Part shown: positions 34,750 through 44,915 of the stretch, one piece after another
Layout of the letters: the number at the start of each line of letters is the position of its first letter
Position numbering within the stretch: the first letter of the stretch is position 1
DNA from: Streptomyces cinnamoneus
Lineage (GTDB): Bacteria > Actinomycetota > Actinomycetes > Streptomycetales > Streptomycetaceae
Assembly: GCF_014650495.1 (NCBI RefSeq)
Contig: NZ_BMVB01000004.1
Location: 124,001-188,000, forward strand
Reading direction: 5' to 3'
Length of the DNA stretch: 64,000 bases
Program-made: the position numbers and the translations under genes
The notes under the pieces: model-generated
What the model was told of the DNA's origin: nothing
The model's input: only the letters and a program-made list of their open reading frames with translations
Databases searched by the model: none

Positions 34750-36564
34750 TCAGGCGCCGACAGGCGCCAGCTTGTCCGCGAAGCCCGGGTGGGCGTCCAG
34801 CCAGCGGCGGGCGGAGTCCTTCTCCTTGCCCTTGCCGCCGCTCTGGATCTCGGCCTCCAGGGAGGCGAGGTCCTTCTCGGACATCCTGAAGTCCTTCACC
34901 CACTGCGCGACCTTCGGGAAGTCGGCGGCGAAGTCCTTCTTGCCGACGGCGTGGATCTCCTCGCCCTTGCCCCAGGCGCCCTTGGGGTCCTTGAGCTTCT
35001 TCAGGTCGTGCTTGGCGTACGCCCAGTGCGGCGACCACAGGGTGGTGACGACGGGCTCCTTCTTCTTGACGGCCCGGTCGAGCTCGGCGAGCATCGTGGA
35101 CGTCGAGGAGGAGACGACCTTGTACTCGCCGTCCAGGCCGTACTCCTTGAGTACCTTGTCGTTGAGCGTGCCCATCATCCCGGCGCTGGACTCGATGCCG
35201 ACGATCTTCCCGCCGAACTGTGCGCCCTTGCCCTTGAGGTCCGCCAGGGAGTCGATGCCCTTGACGTACGAGGGGACGGTCAGCTCCAGGGAGGTGGGGC
35301 CGTACCAGGAGCCGAGGTCGCTGAGCTTGTCGCCGTAGCGGTCCATGTACTGCTTGTGCGTGGTGGGCAGCCAGGAGTCGAACTGGAGGTCCATCTGGCC
35401 CTGGGCCAGCGCGGTGTAGAGGGGGCCGGGGTCGAGCTGCTTGACGTCCGGCTCGTAGCCGCGGTCCTCCAGGACGTTCTGCCACAGGTAGGTGGTGGCG
35501 ACGGCCTCGTCCCAGGGGAAGTAGCCGAGCCTGACCTTCTTGCCGTGGCCGGCGTTCTTGCCGGCGGCCACGGCCTGCCGGTCGTCGCCGCCCCGGGTGA
35601 GGTGCATGCCACCGGCGACGAGTGCGAGGACGACGATGCCGACGGTGGCGACGGCGGTGCCCGGGCGGTACCGCAGGAACGCGGCGGAGGCCGAGGCGCG
35701 CGCGGAGGCGGCGTCCTTGGCCGCGGCGCGGCGGCCCGACGGGGAGACGCGCCGGCCGAGGGCGCCCGTCATCCGGTCCAGGTACATGGCGAGGACGACG
35801 ACCGCGAGGCCGCTCTCGACGCCGCCGCCGATGTTCACCTGGGTCACGGCCGCGTAGACGGACTCGCCGAGGCCGCCCGCGCCGGCCATGCCGGCGATGA
35901 CGACCATGGACAGGGCCAGCATGATGACCTGGTTGACGCCCGCCATGATGGTGGGCAGCGCCAGCGGCAGCTGGACGCGGACGAGGGTGTCGCGCGGGGT
36001 GGTGCCGAAGGCCCGGGCCGCCTCGACGAGTTCGCCGTCGACCTGGCGGATGCCGAGCTCGGTCATCCGGACGCCGGGCGGCATCGAGAAGACGATGGTG
36101 GCGATCAGGCCGGGGATGGGGCCGATGGAGAAGAACATCACGCCCGGGATCAGGTAGACGAAGGCGGGCATCGTCTGCATGACGTCCAGGACGGGGCGCA
36201 GCACCCGGCTGACCCGGCGGTTGCGGGCCGCCCAGATGCCCAGCGGCACGGCGAGCACGAGCGTGATGAGGCTGGCGACGAGGACGAGCGAGAGCGTCGC
36301 CATCGCCTCGTCCCACAGGCCGAACGAGTCGACGAGCGCCAGCCCGGCGAAGGCGAGGGCGCCGGCGAGCAGGCCGCGCAGCCACCAGGCGACGACGGCG
36401 AGGATGCCCGCCATGAGCAGGGCGTCCGGCGCGCCGAGGACGGCGTTCACGCCGTCGTACATGCCGGTCAGCACGGTGTTGACGGCGTCGAAGAGCCAGG
36501 AGAGGTGGGACTGCAGCCAGTCCACGGCGCTCTCGGCCCAGCTGCCGAGGCTGATCCTAGGCAT
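34750..36564 (-). CDS. Glycine betaine/proline-type ABC permease fused to its substrate-binding protein
   Basis: The 604-aa fusion has a ProW/OpuAB-like permease first (about 1-285, with the EAA loop DGELVEAARAFGTTPRDTL near 165-185), a linker with one more transmembrane helix (about 303-322), and a ProX/OpuAC-type binding domain (about 345-600; KVRLGYFPWDEAVATTYL, FDSWLPTTH). The receptor is thus tethered outside the membrane, as in OpuA systems. It should import betaine or related osmolytes with the ATPase encoded just upstream; the two reading frames overlap by 8 nt. Exact ligand not readable. Confidence 0.92.
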   Translation of the reverse strand: MPRISLGSWAESAVDWLQSHLSWLFDAVNTVLTGMYDGVNAVLGAPDALLMAGILAVVAWWLRGLLAGALAFAGLALVDSFGLWDEAMATLSLVLVASLITLVLAVPLGIWAARNRRVSRVLRPVLDVMQTMPAFVYLIPGVMFFSIGPIPGLIATIVFSMPPGVRMTELGIRQVDGELVEAARAFGTTPRDTLVRVQLPLALPTIMAGVNQVIMLALSMVVIAGMAGAGGLGESVYAAVTQVNIGGGVESGLAVVVLAMYLDRMTGALGRRVSPSGRRAAAKDAASARASASAAFLRYRPGTAVATVGIVVLALVAGGMHLTRGGDDRQAVAAGKNAGHGKKVRLGYFPWDEAVATTYLWQNVLEDRGYEPDVKQLDPGPLYTALAQGQMDLQFDSWLPTTHKQYMDRYGDKLSDLGSWYGPTSLELTVPSYVKGIDSLADLKGKGAQFGGKIVGIESSAGMMGTLNDKVLKEYGLDGEYKVVSSSTSTMLAELDRAVKKKEPVVTTLWSPHWAYAKHDLKKLKDPKGAWGKGEEIHAVGKKDFAADFPKVAQWVKDFRMSEKDLASLEAEIQSGGKGKEKDSARRWLDAHPGFADKLAPVGA

Positions 36565-37645
36565 GGGCGGTCACCTCCGGCTCGGGATCCGTGGCCCGGG
36601 GCGCGGCGCCCTGGGCGACCTGCGGCTGGTCGCCGAGCGCGGCCAGCAGGCCGTCGCGGGTGACGACGCCGGTCAGCTCGCCGTCCTCGCCGGTGACGGC
36701 GACGGGCTCGCCGCTGCGTGCGAAGGGGCTGAACAGCTCGGCCACGGGCGTGTCCGCGCTGACGGTCGTGGCGTCGTCCGGCAGGCCGGCGGCGGGGGCC
36801 GCGGAGCCGGTCATGATCGAGCCCGCGGTGAGGACCCGGGAACGGTCGACGTCCTGGATGAAGGAGGCGACGTAGTCGTTGGCCGGGCGGACCAGGATGT
36901 CCTCGGCGGTGCCGTTCTGGACGATCCGGCCGTCGCGCATGACGGCGATGCGGTCGCCGAGGCGCATGGCCTCGTTGAGGTCGTGGGTGATGAACACGAT
37001 GGTCTTCTTCAGCCGCTTCTGCAGGTCCAGCAGCTGGTCCTGCATGTCGCGGCGGATCAGGGGGTCGAGCGCGCTGAAGGACTCGTCCATCAGCAGCAGG
37101 TCGGCATCGGTGGCGAGCGCGCGGGCGAGACCGACGCGCTGCTGCATGCCGCCGGACAGCTCGTCGGGCCAGGACTTCTCCCAGCCCTTGAGGCCGGCCA
37201 GCTCCAGTGCCTCGGCGGCCCGCTCCTCGCGCTCGGCGCGCGGCACGCCGCGCACCTCCAGGCCGTAGGCGGCGTTCTCCAGCACGCTGCGGTGCGGGAA
37301 GAGCGCGAAGTGCTGGAAGACCATGCTGATGTTCCGCGAGCGCACGTCGCGCAGTTCGCGCGGGGACAGCGCGGTCAGGTCCCGTCCGTCGTACAGGACG
37401 CGTCCCGCGGTCGGGTCGAGCAGCCCGTTGAGCATGCGCAGGAGGGTGGACTTGCCGGATCCGGAGAGCCCCATCACCACGAAGATCTGGCCGGCTTCGA
37501 CCTCGAACGACGCGTCGATCACCGCCGCGGTGGTGCCGTCCGCACGCAGCTCGTCGCGGTCTGCACCGTCGGCGAGCCGCCGGACGGCTGCTTCGGGTCG
37601 TCTGCCGAACACCTTGTACAGGTGCTCGGCCTTCAGCCTGGACAC
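36557..37645 (-). CDS. Glycine betaine/proline-type ABC transporter ATP-binding protein with CBS pair
   Basis: The 362-aa ATPase has Walker A GLSGSGKST (59-67), signature LSGGMQQR (163-170) and Walker B LLLMDE (183-188). The C-terminal CBS region (about 280-350) is the ionic-strength sensor of OpuAA/ProV proteins. GTG 37645 has GAGAGG 5 nt upstream, giving SRLKAEHLYKVFG at the N-terminus, the usual start of the family; an ATG 45 bases upstream lacks support. It overlaps the permease-receptor gene by 8 nt, implying translational coupling. Confidence 0.94.
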   Translation of the reverse strand: MSRLKAEHLYKVFGRRPEAAVRRLADGADRDELRADGTTAAVIDASFEVEAGQIFVVMGLSGSGKSTLLRMLNGLLDPTAGRVLYDGRDLTALSPRELRDVRSRNISMVFQHFALFPHRSVLENAAYGLEVRGVPRAEREERAAEALELAGLKGWEKSWPDELSGGMQQRVGLARALATDADLLLMDESFSALDPLIRRDMQDQLLDLQKRLKKTIVFITHDLNEAMRLGDRIAVMRDGRIVQNGTAEDILVRPANDYVASFIQDVDRSRVLTAGSIMTGSAAPAAGLPDDATTVSADTPVAELFSPFARSGEPVAVTGEDGELTGVVTRDGLLAALGDQPQVAQGAAPRATDPEPEVTAHA

Positions 37646-37766
37646 ATAAACCTCTCGGGTCGGACAACATCGGACGGCGGGGCCCGCCACCCCCCAAGGG
37701 CAGGACCGCTCCGGCGCCGCGCCTGCCCCCGATCATTCGGGGCAAACGGAACAGTGATCCGGTTCA

Positions 37767-37802
37767 CATGCCGGTGGGGCGCTGCCGGTGGGGTGCGGCA
37801 TG
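37767..37802. repeat. Inverted and direct repeats in the divergent betaine ABC/exonuclease gap
   Basis: CATGCCG (37767-37773) and CGGCATG (37796-37802) are inverted; between them GCCGGTGGGG occurs twice. It ends 8 nt before the exonuclease start and may be a regulator site. Confidence 0.35.
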
Positions 37803-37810
37803 ATCGGTGC

Positions 37811-38731
37811 GTGACCCGACGCCTGATGCTCCTCGACACCGCCTCCCTCTACTTCCGCGCCTACTTCGGGGTGCCGGAATCGGTGAAGGCACCCGACGGC
37901 ACCCCGGTGAACGCGGTGCGCGGCCTGCTGGACTTCATCGCCCGCCTCGTCCAGGACCACCACCCCGACGACCTGGTCGCCTGCATGGACTTCGACTGGC
38001 GCCCGCAGTGGCGGGTGGAGCTGATCCCTTCCTACAAGGCGCACCGGGTGGCGGAGGAGGTCGAGGGGGCGCCCGACGAGGAGGAGACGCCCGACACGCT
38101 CTCCCCGCAGGTGCCGGTGATCGAGGCCGTGCTGGACGCCGTGGGCATCGCCCGCGTCGGCGCCGTGGGCTACGAGGCCGACGACGTGATCGGCACGCTG
38201 GCCGCCCGGGCCCGGGGCCCCGTGGACATCGTCACCGGCGACCGCGACCTCTACCAGCTCGTCGACGACCGGCGCGGCGTGCGGGTGCTCTACCCGGTCA
38301 AGGGGGTGGGCACGCTGCAGGTGGTGGACGAGGCCGTACTGCGCGAGAAGTACGGGGTGGACGGGCCCGGCTACGCCGACCTCGCGCTGTTGCGCGGCGA
38401 CCCCAGCGACGGGCTGCCGGGCGTGCCCGGCGTCGGCGAGAAGACGGCCGCCAAGCTGCTGGCGTCCTTCGGCGACCTCGCCGGGATCCTGGCCGCCGTC
38501 GACGACCCCGCGGCCAGGCTGAGCCCCGCCCAGCGCAGGCGGCTGGACGAGGCCCGCCCGTATCTGGCGGTCGCCCCCACGGTGGTGCGGGTCGCCTCCG
38601 ACGTGCCGCTGGCGCCCTTCGACGCGGCGCTGCCGTCCTCGCCCCGCGACCCCCGCGGGCTGGACGAGCTCGCCCGGCGGTGGGGCCTGGGAGGGGCGCT
38701 CCAGCGATTGCTGTCCACGCTCGCCGCCTGA
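37811..38731 (+). CDS. 5'-3' exonuclease (DNA polymerase I N-terminal-like)
   Basis: The 306-aa stand-alone flap/5' exonuclease has the FEN-fold acidic residues: LLDTASLYFRAYF, YEADDVIGTLA, VTGDRDLYQLVDD and LLRGDPSDGLPGVPGVGEKTA (the helix-hairpin-helix). It should remove RNA primers or flaps in DNA replication and repair. There is no polymerase domain. GTG 37811 is the natural start; a CATGAT hexamer ends 6 nt upstream, a weak leaderless candidate. An iron box starts 5 bases after the stop, belonging to the next gene. Confidence 0.92.
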   Translation: MTRRLMLLDTASLYFRAYFGVPESVKAPDGTPVNAVRGLLDFIARLVQDHHPDDLVACMDFDWRPQWRVELIPSYKAHRVAEEVEGAPDEEETPDTLSPQVPVIEAVLDAVGIARVGAVGYEADDVIGTLAARARGPVDIVTGDRDLYQLVDDRRGVRVLYPVKGVGTLQVVDEAVLREKYGVDGPGYADLALLRGDPSDGLPGVPGVGEKTAAKLLASFGDLAGILAAVDDPAARLSPAQRRRLDEARPYLAVAPTVVRVASDVPLAPFDAALPSSPRDPRGLDELARRWGLGGALQRLLSTLAA

Positions 38732-38735
38732 ACTG

Positions 38736-38754
38736 TTAGGTTAGGCGTACCTAA
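38736..38754 (+). promoter_or_regulatory. DmdR/IdeR iron box
   Basis: TTAGGTTAGGCGTACCTAA matches the 19-bp consensus of the actinobacterial iron repressors DmdR1/IdeR/DtxR at 17 positions. It lies 34-52 nt upstream of the siderophore-interacting protein start, where it can block transcription when iron is plentiful. Confidence 0.9.
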
Positions 38755-38787
38755 CTTGCATTGATCAGGGGATCAGGGGAGACAGCG

Positions 38788-39645
38788 ATGGCAGAGCGTC
38801 CGGTCCGCAGCAAGCCGCAGCTCAACCGGGCCCGCGTGGTCCGTACGGAGCGGCTGACGCCGCACATGGTCCGCGTGGTGCTGGGCGGCGACGGCCTGGC
38901 CGGGCTCGCCGCCGGCGAGTGCAGCGACCACTACGTCAAGCTGCTCTTCCCCGTGGAGGGCGTCGCCTATCCGGAGCCCTTCGACATCGAGGCCGTCCGC
39001 CGTGACATGCCGCGCGACCAGTGGCCCCGGACGCGCACGTACACGGTGCGTTCCTTCGATCCCGCCGCGTGCGAGCTGACGATCGACTTCGTCCACCACG
39101 GCGACGAGGGCCTGGCCGGCCCCTGGGCGGCCGGCGTGCGGCCCGGCGAGGAGATCCTCTTCCTCGGCCCCGGCGGCGCGTACGCCCCCGACCCGGCCGC
39201 CGACTGGCACCTGCTGGCGGGGGACGAGAGCGCGCTGCCGGCCATCGCCGCCTCGCTGGAGCGGATGCCCGACGGCGCGGTCGTCCACGCCTTCGTCGAG
39301 GTCGCCGACGCGGACGAGGAGCAGAAACTCCGGCTGCCCGCGGGCGTCGAGGTCACCTGGCTGCACCGCGGGAGCCGGCCCGTGGGCGAGCTGCTGGTCG
39401 CGGCCGTCCGCTCGCTCGACTTCCCCGCCGGCACCGTGCACGCCTTCGTCCACGGCGAGGCGGGCTTCGTCAAGGAGCTGCGGCGCCACCTGCGCATGGA
39501 GCGTGAGGTGCCGCGCGAGCGGCTGTCCATCTCCGGGTACTGGCGGCGCGGCCACGACGAGGACGGCTGGCAGGCGTCCAAGCGCGAGTGGAACCGGCAG
39601 GTGGAGGCGGAGCAGGAGGGCGGCGCGGACGCGGCGGCCGCATGA
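38788..39645 (+). CDS. Siderophore-interacting protein (FAD-binding ferric-siderophore reductase, ViuB/SIP)
   Basis: The 285-aa flavoprotein has an N-terminal FAD barrel with RTRTYTVRSFD at about 81-91 and an NAD(P)H-type domain ending in RERLSISGYWRRGHDEDGW, the signature of the SIP family. It reduces ferric siderophores in the cytoplasm to release iron. ATG 38788 follows GGGGAGACAGCG. The consensus iron box just upstream shows iron repression. No siderophore biosynthetic genes lie nearby. Confidence 0.94.
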   Translation: MAERPVRSKPQLNRARVVRTERLTPHMVRVVLGGDGLAGLAAGECSDHYVKLLFPVEGVAYPEPFDIEAVRRDMPRDQWPRTRTYTVRSFDPAACELTIDFVHHGDEGLAGPWAAGVRPGEEILFLGPGGAYAPDPAADWHLLAGDESALPAIAASLERMPDGAVVHAFVEVADADEEQKLRLPAGVEVTWLHRGSRPVGELLVAAVRSLDFPAGTVHAFVHGEAGFVKELRRHLRMEREVPRERLSISGYWRRGHDEDGWQASKREWNRQVEAEQEGGADAAAA

Positions 39646-39685
39646 GTGCCCGTCAACCGGGCTCACCACCGGGGTCGTCCGCAGA

Positions 39686-39691
39686 TATTCT
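39686..39691 (+). promoter_or_regulatory. -10 element (TATTCT) for predicted leaderless secreted protein gene
   Basis: TATTCT ends exactly 6 nt before ATG 39698; no ribosome site is present. Confidence 0.6.
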
Positions 39692-39697
39692 CGCCGC

Positions 39698-40354
39698 ATG
39701 AATCGTGCCCGGACAGCCCTGGCGGCCCTGGCCGCGTCGGCCCTCGTCATGGCGGCCCCCGCCGGGGCCGCGCCGGCCTTCGCCGCCCCGGACTCCTCGG
39801 ACTCGGAGTCCTCCATATCGGGCGGCGGGCCCGCTCAGCGCGGCCGCGAGGCCGTCTTCACGGTGACGACCAGTCAGGACGTGCTGGACGCCCACGACGG
39901 CCGTCTCACCGTCGAGTCGCCGGCCTTCGCCAAGAAGCTGACCCTCAAGGCGAAGCGTTTCCGCGAGGGCAAGGACGCCATGCTCCACACGCAGGTCGCG
40001 GGCATGGTGCTGTGCGACGTCGCGCCCGGGACGTACCCCGTCGAGCTCAAGGACGGTGGCGAGGACGAGCCGGCGGACACGACCGAGCTGACGGTCGTCG
40101 CCGACATGGACCCGGGCAACCGGGAGTTCTGCGAGAGCCCGCGCAGCTACGACGAGGTGGCCGACCGGACCAGCGAGACGGCGCCGGACGACGACGAGGA
40201 CGAGGAGGGCGTGAGCCTCGGCGAACTGGCCGCGGTCATCGCCGGCACGGCAGCCCTGGCCGCCGCGCTCGCCTCGACGGCGACGTACCTGCTCACCCGC
40301 AGGCGGCGCCGCCGCGACGCAGGGGAGAAGACGCCGGAGGACGCGGCTCCGTAG
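39698..40354 (+). CDS. Exported cell-surface protein with C-terminal membrane anchor
   Basis: The 218-aa protein has a Sec signal (MNRARTALAALAASALVMAAPAGAAPAFA), an exported beta-rich domain with two cysteines (LCDV, FCESP) that may pair, an acidic linker (DDDEDEEG), a transmembrane helix (about 175-197) and a basic tail (RRRRRRD). The layout is typical of streptomycete wall-proximal proteins of unknown role. It is leaderless by the promoter spacing. No domain family is recognised. Confidence 0.75.
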   Translation: MNRARTALAALAASALVMAAPAGAAPAFAAPDSSDSESSISGGGPAQRGREAVFTVTTSQDVLDAHDGRLTVESPAFAKKLTLKAKRFREGKDAMLHTQVAGMVLCDVAPGTYPVELKDGGEDEPADTTELTVVADMDPGNREFCESPRSYDEVADRTSETAPDDDEDEEGVSLGELAAVIAGTAALAAALASTATYLLTRRRRRRDAGEKTPEDAAP

Positions 40355-40380
40355 GGGCGCGCCGGCGCGTCCCCACGGAG
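40347..40380. terminator. Bidirectional terminator between convergent genes
   Basis: A 17-bp stem (40347-40363 with 40364-40380) with one mismatch and one G-U pair overlaps the stop codon of the exported protein gene and lies between it and the amidase gene. Confidence 0.65.
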
Positions 40381-40400
40381 CACCCGGCCGGTGCGGCGGA

Positions 40401-41123
40401 TCAGTCCCCGCTGCCGCCGGCCGCCCGCACCAGCGCCTGCGTCAGCCGCAGGTCGTCCTTCGGCTCGGGGTGCCACTGGATGCCCAGGGCGAAGCGGCCG
40501 TCCGCGTACTCCAGGGCCTCGACGGTGCCGTCCTCCGCGTGAGCGGTGGCGATCAGACCCGCGCCGAGCCGGTCCACCGCCTGGTGGTGGTGGGTGGCCA
40601 CGTCCAGCGTGTGGCCGGGCAGCAGGCTGCCGGTCAGCGTGCCGGGCACGGCCTTGACGGTGTGGTCGCTGAACGAGCCCGGCACGGGGTTGTGGCCCTC
40701 GTGGCCCACCTCGTCCGGCAGGTGCTGGATCAGGGTGCCGCCCGCGTGGACGTTCATCACCTGCAGGCCGCGGCAGATGCCGAGCACGGGGAGGCCCTGC
40801 TCCAGCGCGGCGTCCAGCAGGGCCAGCTCCCAGCGGTCGCGTTCCGGTACGGGCGTCCCGGCGCGCGGGTGCGGCCGTTCGCCGTACAGCGCGGGGTCCA
40901 GGTCCTCGCCGCCCGCGATGATCAGGCCGTCCAGCCGCCGGACCAGGGACGCGGCGACGGCCGGGTCGTCCGGCGGCAGCAGCGTCGCCAGGCCGCCCGC
41001 GCGCTGGACGTGCTCGTGGTAGGCGGCCGGCAGCAGGGCGGCGGGCAGGTCCCAGGCCACTCCCCAGCGGGCTTGGACGAGGTAGGTGGTGACGCCGATG
41101 AGGGGGCGTGGCCGAGTGCTCAC
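40401..41123 (-). CDS. Gamma-glutamyl-amine hydrolase (PuuD-like class I GATase)
   Basis: The 240-aa enzyme has a class I glutamine-amidotransferase fold with nucleophile C117 in GICRGLQVMN and H218/E220 in QWHPEP. IIAGGEDLDPALYGE is the PuuD signature. PuuD hydrolyses gamma-glutamyl-GABA in the Puu pathway; here, beside a GlnA4-like ligase, it would free the amine-derived acid from its gamma-glutamyl carrier. GTG 41123 has AAAGGA 8 nt upstream. It is 26 bp downstream of the permease gene on the same strand, so the two are probably one operon. Confidence 0.92.
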   Translation of the reverse strand: MSTRPRPLIGVTTYLVQARWGVAWDLPAALLPAAYHEHVQRAGGLATLLPPDDPAVAASLVRRLDGLIIAGGEDLDPALYGERPHPRAGTPVPERDRWELALLDAALEQGLPVLGICRGLQVMNVHAGGTLIQHLPDEVGHEGHNPVPGSFSDHTVKAVPGTLTGSLLPGHTLDVATHHHQAVDRLGAGLIATAHAEDGTVEALEYADGRFALGIQWHPEPKDDLRLTQALVRAAGGSGD

Positions 41124-41149
41124 GTGCCGTGTCCTTTCGTCCCGGTGAC

Positions 41150-42616
<1,467 letters not shown>

Positions 42617-42643
42617 GAGCCGCTCCTGCCTGGAGGTGCCGGG

Positions 42644-42673
42644 AGGCAAAGGTTTTGCGCCATACCTTTGCCT
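42644..42673. promoter_or_regulatory. Inverted-repeat operator candidate upstream of the amine permease gene
   Basis: AGGCAAAGGT (42644-42653) and ACCTTTGCCT (42664-42673) are perfect inverted repeats separated by 10 bases, 27 nt upstream of the permease start. The adjacent FadR-type gene is the obvious candidate regulator. Confidence 0.6.
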
Positions 42674-42718
42674 CGGCGGCGGCCGAAAGGCAACCCCCTT
42701 GCGTTAAACCCGGGTTAC

Positions 42719-43441
42719 TTAGGCCAGAAACCCCCGCAACAATGCCGCCGTGCCGCAGCAGTGCTCCCGCATCACTTCCCGCGCACCTTCCGCGTCGCCG
42801 TCGAGCACCGCCTCCACCAGGGCGGTGTGCTGCTGCTGGGAGTGCTCCAGGTTCCGCACCAGCAGCGGGATGCAGTCCAGCAGGTCGTTGACGGTCGCCC
42901 GCACCGCGGCGTACTGCGCGGCCAGCGTCGGGGAGCCGGACAGCTCGGCCAGCGTCAGGTGCAGCATCGTGTCCAGGCGGCGGTAGTCGGCCAGCGGCGC
43001 GTCGTGCGTGGCCGCCAGCGCCGCCCGCAGCCGCCCGGCCTCCTCGTCGCCCAGGCCGTGCGCGGCGCACAGCCCGGCCGCGCCCACCTCCAGCACCTCG
43101 CGGAAGCGCAGCACGTCCTCCACGTCCACGGCCGCCACGCGCCGGCGCAGCTCGTCCTCGCCCGCCGTCGCCGGCCGGGCCAGCACGAACGTCCCCCCGT
43201 ACCGGCCGCGCCGGCTCTCCACCAGGCCCTGGTCCGCCAGCACCTTCAGCACCTCGCGCAGCGTCACCCGGCTGATCTGCAGCCGCTCGGCCAACTCGCG
43301 CTCGGCGGGCAGCCGTTCCCCCTGCGCCACCAGACCCAGCCGCACGATCTGGAGTATCTGCTGCAGCGCCTCCTCGAAGCCGTTGCCCGCACGGACCGGC
43401 CGCAGGACCGGTGAGAGCCGGTCCGCCGCATGCTCGTTCAT
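42719..43441 (-). CDS. GntR/FadR-subfamily transcriptional regulator
   Basis: The 240-aa regulator has a winged HTH (about 25-85; GERLPAERELAERLQISRVTLREV) and an all-helical FCD domain (about 95-230) with a metal/effector pocket (DTMLHLTLAELSG and a late histidine). It lies between the permease and glnA4 and is divergent from glnA4, so probably controls the cluster. ATG 43441 sits 5 nt after AAGGGGGAAG. The ligand may be the amine or a gamma-glutamyl intermediate (inference). Confidence 0.93.
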   Translation of the reverse strand: MNEHAADRLSPVLRPVRAGNGFEEALQQILQIVRLGLVAQGERLPAERELAERLQISRVTLREVLKVLADQGLVESRRGRYGGTFVLARPATAGEDELRRRVAAVDVEDVLRFREVLEVGAAGLCAAHGLGDEEAGRLRAALAATHDAPLADYRRLDTMLHLTLAELSGSPTLAAQYAAVRATVNDLLDCIPLLVRNLEHSQQQHTALVEAVLDGDAEGAREVMREHCCGTAALLRGFLA

Positions 43442-43513
43442 CTTCCCCCTTCCCAATCAATGGTCTACGGCCCTACCTTAAGACCCCCGGTCGCACCGAC
43501 AGGAGGCAACACC

Positions 43514-44881
43514 GTGGCAGACCGCATGCCCCCGCTCACGGTCGACGAGCTGCGCAGGCTCGTCGACGCCGGGGAGATCGACACTGTCGTCCTCGCCTTC
43601 ACGGACATGCAAGGACGGCTCCAGGGGAAGCGGTTCGCCGCCCGGTTCTTCCTCGACGACACCCTCGAACACGGCACCGAGGGCTGCAACTACCTCCTCG
43701 CCGTGGACACCGACATGAACACCGTGGGCGGCTACGCCATGTCGTCCTGGGAACGCGGCTACGGCGACTTCGCCCTGCACGGCGACGTCGCCACCCTGCG
43801 CCGCACCCCGTGGAACCCCGGCACCGCCCTGATGACCGCCGACCTCGCCTGGCACGACGGATCGCCCGTCCTCGCCTCACCGCGCCAGATCCTGCGCCGC
43901 CAGCTCGACCGGCTCGCCGAGCACGGCTGGAGTGCCTACGCGGGCACGGAGCTGGAGTTCATGGTCTTCAAGGACACCTACGAGGACGCCTGGAGCCGCG
44001 GCTACCGCGGCATGACCCCCGCCAACCAGTACAACATCGACTACTCCGTCCTCGGCACCGGCCGCGTCGAGCCCCTGCTCCGCCGCATCCGCAACGAGAT
44101 GGGCGCCGCCGGCATGACGGTGGAGTCCGCCAAGGGCGAGTGCAACCTCGGCCAGCACGAGATCGCCTTCCGCTACGACGAGGCGCTCACCACCTGCGAC
44201 CAGCACGCCGTCTACAAGACCGGTGCCAAGGAGATAGCCGCCCAGGAGGGCATGGCCCTCACCTTCATGGCCAAGTACGACGAACGCGAGGGCAATTCCT
44301 GCCACATCCACCTCTCGCTGCGCGACGAGGCGGGGCGGCCGGTGCTCGCCGACGACGACGGCCCGTACGGCATGTCGAAGACCATGCGCCACTTCCTCGC
44401 CGGCCAGCTCGCCGCCCTGCGCGACTTCACCCTCCTCTACGCACCGAACATCAACTCCTACAAGCGCTTCCGCCCCGGCTCCTTCGCCCCCACCGCCGTC
44501 GCCTGGGGCCCGGACAACCGCACCTGCGCCCTGCGCGTCGTCGGCCACGGCCTCGCCCACCGCTTCGAGAACCGGCTGCCCGGCGGGGACGTCAACCCCT
44601 ACCTGGCCGTCGCCGGCATGGTCGCCGCCGGCCTGCACGGCGTCGAGCACGAGCTGGAGCTCCCCGAGGTCTGCACCGGCAACGCCTACACCGGCGGCGC
44701 CGCGCACGTCCCCGCCACCCTGCGCGAGGCCGCCGATGTGTGGGAGGCCAGCCCCCTGGCCCGGGCCGCCTTCGGCGACGAGGTCGTCGAGCACTACCTC
44801 AACATGGCGCGTGTCGAGCAGGAGGCGTACGACACCGCCGTCACGGACTGGGAGCGCTTCCGCTCCTTCGAGCGGATGTAA
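43514..44881 (+). CDS. glnA4: Gamma-glutamylethanolamide synthetase-type enzyme (GlnA4, glutamine-synthetase-like)
   Basis: The 455-aa enzyme has glutamine synthetase class I-like motifs: ELEFMVF, SAKGECNLGQHEIAF, GNSCHIHLSL, INSYKRFRPGSFAPT and ENRLPGGDVNPYL. In S. coelicolor the homologue in this context, GlnA4, joins glutamate to ethanolamine rather than ammonia, using ATP, the first step of monoethanolamine use. Flanking permease, hydrolase and aldehyde dehydrogenase genes support such a role here. GTG 43514 has AGGAGG 7 nt upstream. The aldehyde dehydrogenase gene follows. True glutamine synthetase activity is less likely. Confidence 0.9.
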   Translation: MADRMPPLTVDELRRLVDAGEIDTVVLAFTDMQGRLQGKRFAARFFLDDTLEHGTEGCNYLLAVDTDMNTVGGYAMSSWERGYGDFALHGDVATLRRTPWNPGTALMTADLAWHDGSPVLASPRQILRRQLDRLAEHGWSAYAGTELEFMVFKDTYEDAWSRGYRGMTPANQYNIDYSVLGTGRVEPLLRRIRNEMGAAGMTVESAKGECNLGQHEIAFRYDEALTTCDQHAVYKTGAKEIAAQEGMALTFMAKYDEREGNSCHIHLSLRDEAGRPVLADDDGPYGMSKTMRHFLAGQLAALRDFTLLYAPNINSYKRFRPGSFAPTAVAWGPDNRTCALRVVGHGLAHRFENRLPGGDVNPYLAVAGMVAAGLHGVEHELELPEVCTGNAYTGGAAHVPATLREAADVWEASPLARAAFGDEVVEHYLNMARVEQEAYDTAVTDWERFRSFERM

Positions 44882-44915
44882 CCCGTGACTTTGCGCCCAC
44901 CTGTGTCCCGCTGGG

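Noticed and set aside
37811..38731. Exonuclease gene as a truncated DNA polymerase I
   Set aside because: The product is a complete 5'-3' exonuclease module with a natural stop and its own start; stand-alone versions are normal in actinobacteria.
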